Below, piece by piece: positions 53,701 through 63,383 of a stretch of 64,000 bases of DNA (positions are counted from its first letter, which is position 1; each line of letters begins with the position of its first letter). The stretch is from positions 806,001 through 870,000 of the forward strand of contig CM074763.1 of NCBI GenBank assembly GCA_037355855.1. The letters run 5' to 3'. Origin of the DNA: Pseudo-nitzschia pungens (taxonomy: Eukaryota; Bacillariophyta; Bacillariophyceae; Bacillariales; Bacillariaceae). A model generated the notes under the pieces. The model saw only the letters and a program-made list of their open reading frames with translations. It made no database searches and was not told where the DNA came from. The translations under genes were made by a program, and so were the position numbers.

Positions 53701-56700
53701 GAGTTCGAGATATACATTAGACCTGACGGGAAAAAGGTCAGACGAGTTAAACGACGAGCGCCTTCTGCTGAAGAGACTCCTCAAGCTCCGTCATCACTTT
53801 CAAAGCTACTATCGAGTAACGAGGCAAACGTTGCACCGACAAGCAGCGCAGCGACAGTAGCTGGATATGATGTATCACGTAAATCGTCTCCGAAAGATCT
53901 TCCAGAATCCGCTCTTTCAAAAGAAGCTCCGTCCACTTTCTCCGGCTCGAAACAAACAAGTACCCCTGTCGGTGAAAAAGAAGCTGCAGCAGAAACAGAG
54001 CGAAAAACGTCAACACTCTCCCAGGCTGAGGAGGAAATTGCAACTCCGTATCGAAAGATGTTGAAGGCGTATGTCCCTGATGGCGCTGTAATGTTGAAGA
54101 TGACTAGCGAAGGCGTTGCTCAGCATATACAAGATTCAGTCTTGGCACGTGAGGAACCATCATCTTCATCCGCAGCTCCCACCGTTGCATCTCAAGACAC
54201 TGAAGATGCTACTTCCAATGTTTCTTCACTTTCAATAACAGAGGAGGACATTGCAGATGAATATCGAACGATGTTGAAAGAAAACTCCGCTGAAGCTTCT
54301 GTAATCGAACAAATGAATAAAAAGGGCTTACCCCAATATGTGCAGGATTCGATCCTGGCACGCGAGAAACCATCAGAGGAAGCAATTGCCCATCTATATC
54401 GACAAATGATCACCAGGGGCATGGACGAGAAAATAGTTATCCAAAAGATGAAGGATGATGGCGTGGCTCAAAATATCACAGCCATGGCATTTGAGAAATT
54501 ATCAGATGAAAGAACTGTTCATCTGTATCGACAAATGATCAACAGGGGTTGGGATGAGAAGTTTATACTAGATAGGATGAAGGACGATGGTGTGACTCAA
54601 GAAGTAATAGATTCTGTTGCAACTACCAAGGACCGCCGTTTAACCGCGGCTGACAGGACGGAAAGTCGTGCGGCTTACTTGACTGCCGCAGCGATAGCTG
54701 CATCGGCACCTGTCCCTGAAGGCATGGCACTTGTTCAGAAAGATGCTGCTGTATTACCGGATGGAATGGTTCTTGTACCAAAAGAACAAGCAGAGAAAAT
54801 GATCCCAGAAGGAATGGTTGCGATTCCGAAAGAAAAAGCTGGTGAGGGGATTCCGGAAGGGTATGTGCTGGTACCGAAAGATCAAGTCAGAGGAGATCCT
54901 GGTGACGATCTGATCTTGGTGAAAAAGGATCAAATCAAAGACGAAGCATCACCCTACATTATTTACATGGGACCAGACAACCCCAGCCCCATGAAAGAAA
55001 GTAGGGAAAACTACGACGATGTTGACATATCTAGCGCCAACATCGTATCCATGGATGATCTTCCCAATGAAGTCAAAAAGTTGAGGAGAAAGGAGAAAGG
55101 AACACGACCTCGCTTTCTTCTTCAGGCTCTTCCTGAAGACAAGGAAATGGAAGATGATTTTATCCGTAAGAATCTTCTCCCCCCTTTACCATCAACATCT
55201 CAGGAATCGAAACCTCCTCCTCCTGCAAAGAAAAACGCCCCTTCATCAAGTGTTGCTGAATTGCTCTCACAGATGTCCGCAATGGGTGGAGAGTTCGATG
55301 CTCAAAAAATGCAAGAACTGATAGAAAAATTGGAAACCGCCGAAAAGCGACAAAAGAAACTGGAAAAACAGCTCGCAGCGGCTGGTGTCGCAATCGCAGA
55401 GGACATTGACTATGATGTCTGCGTCAAAAAGGTTGATCAAATCGGAAAGAGAATGAATGAAATTGGTGGAAGTGATGTTGTGCACCCAGACAAAGAAGTG
55501 CAGAATCGACTTCGCGAAGAATACTTCAAGCTCGAACAAGAAATGGAGAAGTATAATTCTGCTCTGTTGGTCACGGACGAATACTTGGCTGAACAGGATC
55601 GAATTGAGAAGAAATGGGAAGCAGATAACGCTCCAGCGAATCTGGAAGCCTTGAAGAGACTGAGACGGCACATGCCTGTTGAAGTTAGAAATATGAGTGA
55701 AGCTCAGCTTGCAAACGAACCAAGTCCCAATGGCAAGTATCTGCCCAAAACAATTGCAAAGAAATTCAAACGAACGAATGTTCTTCAGATTATCAGACGT
55801 GATCCGGATGACATTGTAAGAATGCACCCTTCAACACTTGAGAATATGCGTGTTACGGGTATGACTCTGACAGAACGCCGAGCCGTTTATGAGCATCTCA
55901 GAACTTGCGGCCCCAAATGGTTTGCCCAAAAAGCTGATAAAATGACAGAGCGCAAATGGGTTTGGTTCAAGATGATGAAAGATAATTTCAAAGAAAATTT
56001 GGCATCTTACGACAGACACGTTGCCCAATACGGGCCTCCCGGAGCTCATCCTTATGCTACCAGGGCAAATCCAAACGAAGGATGTCCATTGATTGGAAAA
56101 CAATGCCCTCTCAAGGCTGACAAAACTATTGACTACGAAGCCGATGACTATGGGTACACAGATGAGCCTGTGTATGAGGTGTCCGAGGTGCAGAAGGCGG
56201 ATGTCGAGGATCAAGGTGCAAAAGCAATGGCCGAAGCTTTGGCACTTATGAAAGAAAAGAAAGCAAATGAACGTAGTGATACACTCAAGAAACATTACAA
56301 GGGGAAATTGCTCAATGTTGCAAAGGCGAACGGAAGTTGTGAAAGCATGGATGAAATTGTCGAGAAGATGGAGTTTGGTATGACTTCGTGGATAGAGGAC
56401 ATCATCAATGCGGGTGATGATAAATCAAAACTAACCGACGACAACAAGAAGAAAGAAGTAGTGAAGATTGCAAACGTTCTGAATGAGATCAAGACACCCA
56501 TCGTCGACGTATGTGCTCGATCTGGAATGCAGATGTCCGGAAAGAAGACGGACGAGGAAAAGGAAGATCCGCGATCAATAGTAGAATGTTGCCTTGCGGA
56601 AGAGGTATTCGAGTCGTTCGACATCTTTGGGAAATATGTCACCGATCGCTTGAAGGAAATAGAAATAGCCGATACTCGTATCAAGTCAACGATCAATCAG

Positions 56701-57473
56701 ATCAACAAATCATTGGAAGAGCTCCACGGACGAAACGTCAAGACGATCAAGGTATTGGGCCCCGAACGACTCCCTCGGTCCCGCAAGCTCAAGACTCGAA
56801 AAGACATCGAGAACGAGATAAAGGACAAGATGAAGAAGTCGGAGCCAGAGCCAGCTCCAGAGGAAGCAACAGGACCCCCTCTACCAGGACCACCAAGAGG
56901 AGGACTTATGGATGCCATCAAGGGTAAGTTTAACTGTAGTAGTGCCATGCTGCGTGCTTTAGCAACACCAAATCTGACCGTGTTTCGTCTCGTTTTCTAG
57001 GAGGCCGAGGAAGAGGAGGCGGCAGAGGAGGATTATTGGATGCGATCCAAGGACGCGGAGGAAGGGGAGGTGGCAGAGGTGGATTATTGGATGCGATCCA
57101 AGGACGCGGTCGCGGAGGAGGAGGTGGCAGAGGAGGATTGCTGGATGCGATCCAAGGACGCGGTCGCGGAGGAGGAGGTGGCAGAGGAGGATTGCTGGAT
57201 GCGATCCAAGGACGCGGTCGCGGAGGAGGAGGTGGCAGAGGAGGATTGCTGGATGCGATCCAAGGACGCGGTCGCGGAGGAGGAGGTGGCAGAGGAGGAT
57301 TGCTGGACGAAATTTCCGGCCGAGGTCGTGGCGGCGGTCGCGGGGGAGGGGGTGGAAGAGGAGGATTGTTGGAGGCTATCCAAGGCCGTGGTCGTGGTGG
57401 AGGCGGTGGTGGAGGTGGAGGCCGAGGTGGGCTTCTGGCAGCCATCCAAGCCAGGGGTGGTGGCGGAGACTAA
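50741..57473 (+). CDS. Giant multidomain protein: RxDGxxVRR repeats, CCDC53-like motifs, WH2-like array
   Basis: 2,060 residues in seven exons: 50741-51668, 51790-52508, 52584-52797, 52903-53262, 53340-53535, 53631-56923 and 57001-57473. All phases agree; 50741 is the first in-frame ATG. Residues ~1-120 are a helical N-terminus. From ~169 to ~845 there are 12 copies of an E-[IV]-x-x-R-[AP]-D-G-x-[KR]-V-R-R motif with Ser-rich linkers; five are interrupted by introns near the same place. From ~945 to ~1135, four copies of Y-R-x-M-L-K...K-M-x-x-[DE]-G-V resemble the CCDC53 (WASH subunit) motif. Then come P-[ED]-G-[MY]-x-x-[VI]-P-K repeats (~1166-1225), a coiled coil (~1310-1375) and a long charged region (RRAVYEHLRTCGPKWFAQKA, ERKWVWFKMMKDNFKENL). 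A P-rich stretch and nine G-L-[LM]-x-[AE]-I helices in Gly/Arg repeats follow; these resemble the WH2 actin-binding helix. An actin-assembly scaffold is inferred. Confidence 0.8.
51322..51440 (+). repeat. 24-bp coding repeat (GPRSRSKE)n
   Basis: Five to six 24-bp units beginning GGACCACGGTCAAGGTCC encode Gly-Pro-Arg-Ser-Arg-Ser-(Lys/Arg)-(Glu/Asp) in exon 1 of the giant gene. This is an SR-like basic linker with potential phosphorylation sites. The middle copies are nearly identical, indicating recent expansion. Confidence 0.85.
57001..57460 (+). repeat. 54-bp coding minisatellite encoding WH2-like helices
   Basis: The last exon of the giant gene is a tandem array; four 54-bp units between about 57100 and 57315 are nearly identical at the DNA level. 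Each encodes GGLLDAIQGR plus a Gly/Arg linker. Outer copies vary (LLDEISGR, LLEAIQGR, LLAAIQAR). Because the unit is a multiple of three, other frames are also open. Confidence 0.9.
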
Positions 57474-58137
57474 GCTCTTTGTGGTGCGCAATGCATTATC
57501 TCATTTTGTTGACTTCGAAAAATCGCTACAGCTCAGGTTGTCTTGACCCCTCCAATGTGTTTTGTACCAACTTGATAATGATGAATATAAGTTATCTTGC
57601 GTGTTAAAAAGATTAAAAGAAAACCTGAAAGACCATCGAACACTATTCAATAAGGTTTACCACTCGTATATTGTAGCTTATTATTGACTTGCTAAAAATA
57701 ATGGGGGTGTCGAGAGAACGTTCCAATACTTCCTAGATGTTGCGATTTCATGCCTGCCAAAGGAAATGTTTGGGCGCGCGTTCAACGGTTCACCATACCA
57801 AATGCGATCATTATTAGGAAGTATTTTTTTTAATTTTTTTGTTGCCATGGGCCAAGGGCCATACCCGGTACGTACGTGTCCTGGTAGCAATAAATACCGT
57901 TCGGCAGTTTCATTGAGATGTTCGACTTGATTCCATTTTCCGTTCGTGATCCCCGATCTCAATCCGTAAACCGTAAATTTGATCGTCATCTTCTCCACCC
58001 GAGACCTCTGTGAATCCGCCGGCAATTGGTGATTGGTGGTTCTTGATTGGTTGCTACCCCTTTGGCTCTCAAAAGTGGCAGAAGACTGCAAAAGCCTGGA
58101 AGCAGATTGGTTGTGATTCCAACTGCGAAACCGAACA
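57474..58137. other. Intergenic region between the giant gene and paralogue B
   Basis: About 660 bp, same-strand spacing. AT-rich, with GTACGTACG near 57870. No coding signal was found. Confidence 0.6.
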
Positions 58138-59951
58138 ATGGTGGAAGCCGAAAAATCCCGCATGGCGTGGTCGGGAGCCAAGAGCAGCGCTCTGGCGAAG
58201 AGCACCGGTGCCAAGACTGGGCAGCAAGAGCTTTACGGGAAACTCAGGGCGTACGAAAATCGTCGAAGAATGGCGTATTCCTCCAAGCTGGGAACGATCT
58301 CTTTCTATTGGAAATCCTATTGCGATTTGCTGTCGGCGAGTCTGCGGGAAACCGGTCGGGCCCAGAGGATCGTCCTCGGAACCTCTCACGCATACGGGAT
58401 GTACGCAGAGGCCATGCAACGAATCTACGACGACACGTTCTTGGACGAAAAGGGAAACATTGCCAAAGACAAGCAAAAGAGGAAAAAAAAGCATCCGCGC
58501 AAAAAAGCGAACGCCGGAGACTCCGACGGCGTCGATTCGTCGACGACCGCGGTCGCGAAGGATGCGGTTTCGGTCTTGAAGGAAATACGGGAAGCCCAGA
58601 ACGATTTGGCGTCGAGGTTCGAGGAAAGCGCCAAAAACATGGACGAGGAAATTGCTGATCTGATTGGATCCTTGTTGGACGAAACGAAAGAATCGTTTGA
58701 TGAAATCGAGCGCTTGGGAAGCTCCGTCTTGGCCGAGTTGGAAAAAACTGACAAAGAAGTATCGAAGGCATGGGGTAAGTAGATTTAGATTTGGTGTGAC
58801 GAGAATGCGATCGACGGCTAAGGAGTCGAGCATGTGACTACAAAATACGATCGAAAACGTTCGGACGAAACTGAAATGATTGTTTGCTCTGCTGCGTGAT
58901 AAATTGCCAACGGCGGTGGGAAAACATCTGGTTAGATAACTATTTGAAGTCCAGATCCGAAGGAGACGGTACGAACGAAGAATCGAGCACCAAAAAAGCA
59001 ATCGATCCATGGGTAAGTGAAGTCGACGCCTGAGCGAAAGGTTTACCTCCGAGCGGAGCGGATGCATCTTCGCGAAGTTTGTCGATCCGGAGTCGAAGAT
59101 CAGATCGACCGCGTTCTGACCCATCGGTGATTCTTTGCTTTTGCCCGCAGGTTGTAGAAATGCAGTATCGAGTCGCTGCGACGTATCAGAACACGGCATG
59201 GGACAAGGGCAACGAGGTGCTATCGAATCTCTTTTCGAAAATCAAACAGGAGGAAATAAACCGAAGGATGAACCTCCGCGAATTTCTCGTCGCCTTTGCA
59301 CAGCGACAGCAGAGACTCTTTCTCGATCTTCCCGGCATCCAGAACAAGGTGCTGGAGGAGCTGACCGGCAAAGAAATGACCCGCGACGAGATGGAGAAGG
59401 CCGTGCAGACCATCATCGACGAGCGAGCGTCGAAGCACAAGCGAAGGGCCGCGGGCTCGGACCTCGTTGCCGAGACGGAAGACGATTTCGCCGATTTCAA
59501 TCTCGAATCGCCCCTGACGAGCGATTTGCTGAGCAAGGCAAAGGTGGTCTTGCGCAAGGCCGACGACGGGGACTGGACGCTGAGCCTTGCCGTGATGAGC
59601 GCCGACTCGTTCCTCCACATGTTCGACATCGAATCTCCCAGGGTCAAGCTGACGACGAGTCCGGAAGTTGCCTTCACCGTGCTCGCACCCACGCTCATAA
59701 TACCCAACGACGGGTCGGGAAAATCGAGCTTCGACAGGGGCTGGAGCGATCCCCTGACGCCGACCGATTCTTTGGTTCTGGGGAAATGCAGGGTCAAACA
59801 GATGGACGACAACTCGTTCGAGTTGATCGAATCCGTCTCCACTCCGGTGACTTCGAAGTTCACAAAGGGTAGAACGACACGGCGAAGAATACTGATACAA
59901 ACGCCGACGAAGGAGGAGACAGACGACTGGATTCAGATTTTGACCGCGTAG
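58138..59951 (+). CDS. BAR/F-BAR-like protein with PH-like C-terminus (paralogue B)
   Basis: 504 residues in three exons: 58138-58774, 58936-59012 and 59151-59951. The small 77-nt middle exon encodes DNYLKSRSEGDGTNEESSTK plus KAIDPW, and exon 3 opens VVEMQYRVAATYQNTAWDKG. The helical region (KLGTISFYWKSYCDLLSASL, HAYGMYAEAMQRIYDD, EIREAQNDLASRFEESAKNM, SVLAELEKTDKEVSKAWG) plus LREFLVAFAQRQQRLFLDLP is homologous to the protein at 30987, and the first intron splits the same W-G|D site in the same phase. The C-terminus has TLSLAVMSADSFLHMFDIE and a final TDDWIQILTA, typical of a PH fold. It lacks the ~500-residue N-terminal extension of paralogue A. It probably binds membranes; it lies 665 bp downstream of the giant WH2-like gene. 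Confidence 0.72.
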
Positions 59952-60919
59952 CTAGCTTGAGCAATAGCGCAAAAAATGGCTACTCGATGGGTTCCCTGTT
60001 TGGAGAGGACTGTGTCAGACTTTCATTTTTGGGTAAGGTTACCGAGGCATTGAGCATTACGAATTAGAATTGAAAATGGGAACGTCTACTAGGTGGAAAG
60101 ATCTTTCGCTATCGTGATGATGCTGTAGCTTTTCATTGGTGGAGTGTGTCTGCGTTTAGATTGCTAAGAAGCATGATACTTCCTGAGTACAGCAGTAGAG
60201 AATGCCGAAGCCTGGAGACAGCAGAAGCGTGAAGTACGGTATGAATGCTCGTGCTTCTTACTGAAAGATCAAACAGGCCCAGGTTGGCGTCCGGAGTTTT
60301 GGGGTTTGCAATGAAAGAAAAAGCCTAAGCTAGTCTCTATTGTTCGTGCGGACTTGAATAGTTGTTTTCCCGAGGTTGCTGAGCCTGTGGGCGCAGCAAC
60401 TTCGGGAATCTTGCTCTCTGTGTTTTTTGTTTTTACGACGCTCTTCACTACTTATTACGTAAGACTTACGAGTAAGACCAACCGTGTACCCGTATGCGCT
60501 CGTACGAAATTTGTAGTGGTCATAATAGCTAGCGCGTCAACATCAAACTTCGAAACTCGGGCAAATAGTCTCTTGCAAAATAAGTTCATAACTTCGTACT
60601 TCGTAACCTTACTTCGTACTTACGAAGTAGCCTTACCGCTTTCGGAGAGGGAGATCGAGAAACCGCTCCCATACTTCATAGAACCACATTCCCTTACCGA
60701 AGAACGAAGAGAGTTCGTTGCGGAAATACATTCGATCGGGGCAAACGACGTTGTTTTCACTAGTGGTGACAATTCCAGACCTACGGTAGTTCCGACATCT
60801 GACCCGGGCAACGCAACGCAACGTAATTTTTTTTTTAGCTGGAACTTTAACGCAGCGAGGAGGACGAGTCACACGGTTCGAAAGAAAGGCAGAGAAACAC
60901 CGAGATAAAGAAAGGGGTC
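59952..60919. other. Intergenic region
   Basis: About 970 bp with GGGTAAGGTTACCGAG near 60030 and clustered ACGTAAGACTTACGAGTAAG and GTAACCTTACTTCGTACTTA at about 60455-60625. A plus-strand ORF at 60354-60908 spans these motifs and is not protein-like. Confidence 0.6.
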
Positions 60920-62534
60920 ATGAGACGGAAGCAAGAAAGGAGCAGATCTTCGATGCCGTCCAACGATGCAGACTATGCTGCGGGAGGTATTGCGGTTCCT
61001 CTCATACCAAAAGCTCCCGATTCAGTTGGTACGGAATCCGTGATCTCTGCAACCTCGGACATCGAATTCTACGAAGATCTCATCTCTGACCCCGTCCTGG
61101 TGCTGGGTGTGGACATCTCTCACCTATCACGGACGGCACAATTCGTCATATGCGCCTCCGGAGTGTTTTTCTTCAGCTTGCTGTACGGATTTCTCCAGGA
61201 ACTCTTGTCCGTGCAGGTGTTTGGCCGCCAGCTGGGTCTCTACCTAGCCGTGGTCCAATTCACGGGATACACCGTCCTTGCCTACTTGATGCGAAGCTAC
61301 GTATACCGAAAGCAGAGTCGCGCAAAGAAAACCAGCAGCAAGGTCAAGAATCAGGGATCTCTGTGCCAACTCGCGGTTCCCTTCAAACTCTATCTCGGTT
61401 TGTCTCTCCTGCGTGCCGTGGACCTGGGGTTGACCAATCTCGCGATGCAATACATCAATTACCCGGCAAAAACTCTGATGAAGTCATCACGCGTCGTTTT
61501 CACGATGATATTCGGAGTCTGCATCACCAAGAAACGCTATAGTTTGATCGACTACGCCATTGTGTTGTGCATGGTAATCGGGCTGGCAATTTTCATGCAC
61601 GCGGACGCTACCTCGTCTGCCATCTTCCAACCCGCGGGTGTCGTCATGTTGGTACGTGTTTCATCACCACTGCTTGTGCTTGATTTCGTGTCGCTTTTCG
61701 GTTCGGGAACGCTGGATTGCTGCGTACAAGCAAGCAATCGCGGGATGCCGGTGTTTTTCTAACCATTGCCTCTTTTTCGCTGGGCGACAGACTGTATCGT
61801 TGATGTGCGATGGTGCGATCACCAACATGTCGGAAAGCATAATGAACAAATACAAGGTGGGACAAGACGAATTTATCTTTCGAATGTACAGCATTGCCTT
61901 GATTGCGATCACCGCGGCGGCGGCGGTCAAGGGGGACCTGGCAGACGGCATGGCGTTCATGACGCAACCCGGTACGTACGAGGAGCAACAGAACCATGTC
62001 CCCCTGGACGAACGATCGTGGAGTCCCAGTCGAAAGATCACGATCATCGTCCTGTTTTCGTCCATGGGCTTTTTCGGAAGCTCCTGCGCCGCGGCCATTA
62101 CCAAAAATTTCGGTGCCCTGTCCATGTCCATCACATCGGTGTCCCGAAAAGCCACCACGCTGTTTCTCTCCTTTTTGATTTTTGACAACGAGTGCACCTA
62201 TCAACACTTTGTGGGAATAATAATATTCATTTCGGCCCTGACCACGAAATCAATCCGGAGGAAAAACAAAAAACGAAAGCCCGCCATTTATCGCCGGGCC
62301 TCCACCATGGACCTGGAGCTGGGAGGGAGCGGAAGGGGCGGAAGGAGTGACAGAACGGATCGCTCGTCATCCGCCGGCTCCATCGAGAGCTTCGAGACAG
62401 TGGATGCGGCTGCGACCCAGGGGAACGGCAACTACAACAGCCGCCGGAAAGAAGTTTCGTCGAAACGCACAACCGCAAAGGAACGACCCAATGCAAGTCC
62501 CAAGATATCGAGATCACGGTATCACGTTGTATAG
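60920..62534 (+). CDS. SLC35B-type nucleotide-sugar/PAPS transporter
   Basis: Golgi-type antiporter of the drug/metabolite transporter superfamily. Two exons, 60920-61651 and 61791-62534 (139-bp intron, GTACGT to CGACAG, phase 0), 491 residues. About ten helices: TAQFVICASGVFFFSLLYGF, GLYLAVVQFTGYTVLAYLMR, YAIVLCMVIGLAIFMHADAT, KITIIVLFSSMGFFGSSCAA. The family's signature region is LSLLRAVDLGLTNLAMQYIN followed by YPAKTLMKSSRVVFTMIFGV. After the intron come CDGAITNMSESIMNKYKV and ITKNFGALSMSITSVSRKAT, matching PAPS transporters SLC35B2/B3 and their plant relatives. The C-terminal tail is basic and Ser-rich. The substrate could be PAPS or a UDP-sugar; PAPS would fit sulfated diatom polysaccharides. 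Confidence 0.8.
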
Positions 62535-63383
62535 AGGACAACGCTCGGTGACCGCGGTCTGTGTGTCGACGAAAGAAGGAAGGAACGAACGAACGAACGA
62601 ACGAACAAGCAAACCAATACGGTGAAATGAATCCATACGAAAATTAACTCCACGTAGATCATTCCTGTTATTTGTTCTGTCCATGGTATAAAACAATGTT
62701 TGCGCAAAACCATTACTGTATAGTAACGCGATACGGTGTTGGAAACCGTGTCTGCCAATCACCAAAGCGTAAGTGTAACCCCGTCAAATGGTTCAAAGAT
62801 GACAGCGACGTTTCGGTATCGAGGACCATCAAGCATTGCTCTTCTCGTCCCATTCGCCAAATCTCCTCGTGTGGTGCGAGATGACACAACATACATAATT
62901 GCAAGGTGAAGAGTTATGTACCGGTATGTCCTAGTTACATTATCCTAACAACAAAAATCAATCTCTAATAACCAGTCGCTTTATTGTCGTTGTAATTATG
63001 TACGTAGTATTGTTTTTCTAATTGCATTAAAAGAGATGAAGCATGGCCACACTTGCCATGACATGCGTTGTGAGTGTTGGAAGTATTGTTTTTCTAATTG
63101 CATTAAAAGAGATGAAGCACGGCCACACTTGCCATGACATGCGTTGTTAGTGTTGGGACTCTTGTAGCGTGATCGCGTGCACGCTAGTCAAGGGAAGACA
63201 AGAAAGACCATTGTTGCAGAAGTGAGTTTGCTGTTTTGATAAAGAGATTAATGGGCCTGTCCCTGCAATAGATGCTCCGGTGTTTTTTTTTTCGATTGAT
63301 TGGTTGATTCACCACCCTGATGCTTTGAAAATAAAGAAATAATGTGAGAGAAGACCAAGCACGTCTTCCTGTGTAAGGACTGT
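62535..63383. other. Spacer between convergent genes
   Basis: Includes a GAAC tetranucleotide run at about 62580-62607 and the 76-bp duplication at 63006-63157. No coding signal was found. Confidence 0.6.
63006..63157. repeat. 76-bp tandem duplication
   Basis: Copy 1 at 63006-63081 and copy 2 at 63082-63157 share all but about two or three bases. Each starts AGTATTGTTTTTCTAATTGC and contains CCACACTTGCCATGACATGC. There are only two copies, without spacers, so it is a simple local duplication. Confidence 0.9.

Noticed and set aside
56930..57445. Minus-strand proline-rich ORF opposite the Gly/Arg repeats
   Set aside because: It is the complement of a 54-bp repeat whose length is a multiple of three, so open frames are automatic. 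The plus-strand frame joins exon 6 in phase and continues the GGLMDAIKG pattern.
57040..57546. Plus-strand acidic ORF overlapping exon 7
   Set aside because: Same repeat effect; it does not join the upstream exon in phase, and the LLDAIQ frame does.
60354..60908. 184-codon ORF before the SLC35B gene
   Set aside because: Covers several copies of the intergenic motif family and has no protein-like features.
63006..63157. CRISPR-like array
   Set aside because: Only two adjacent copies with no spacers, in a eukaryotic genome.
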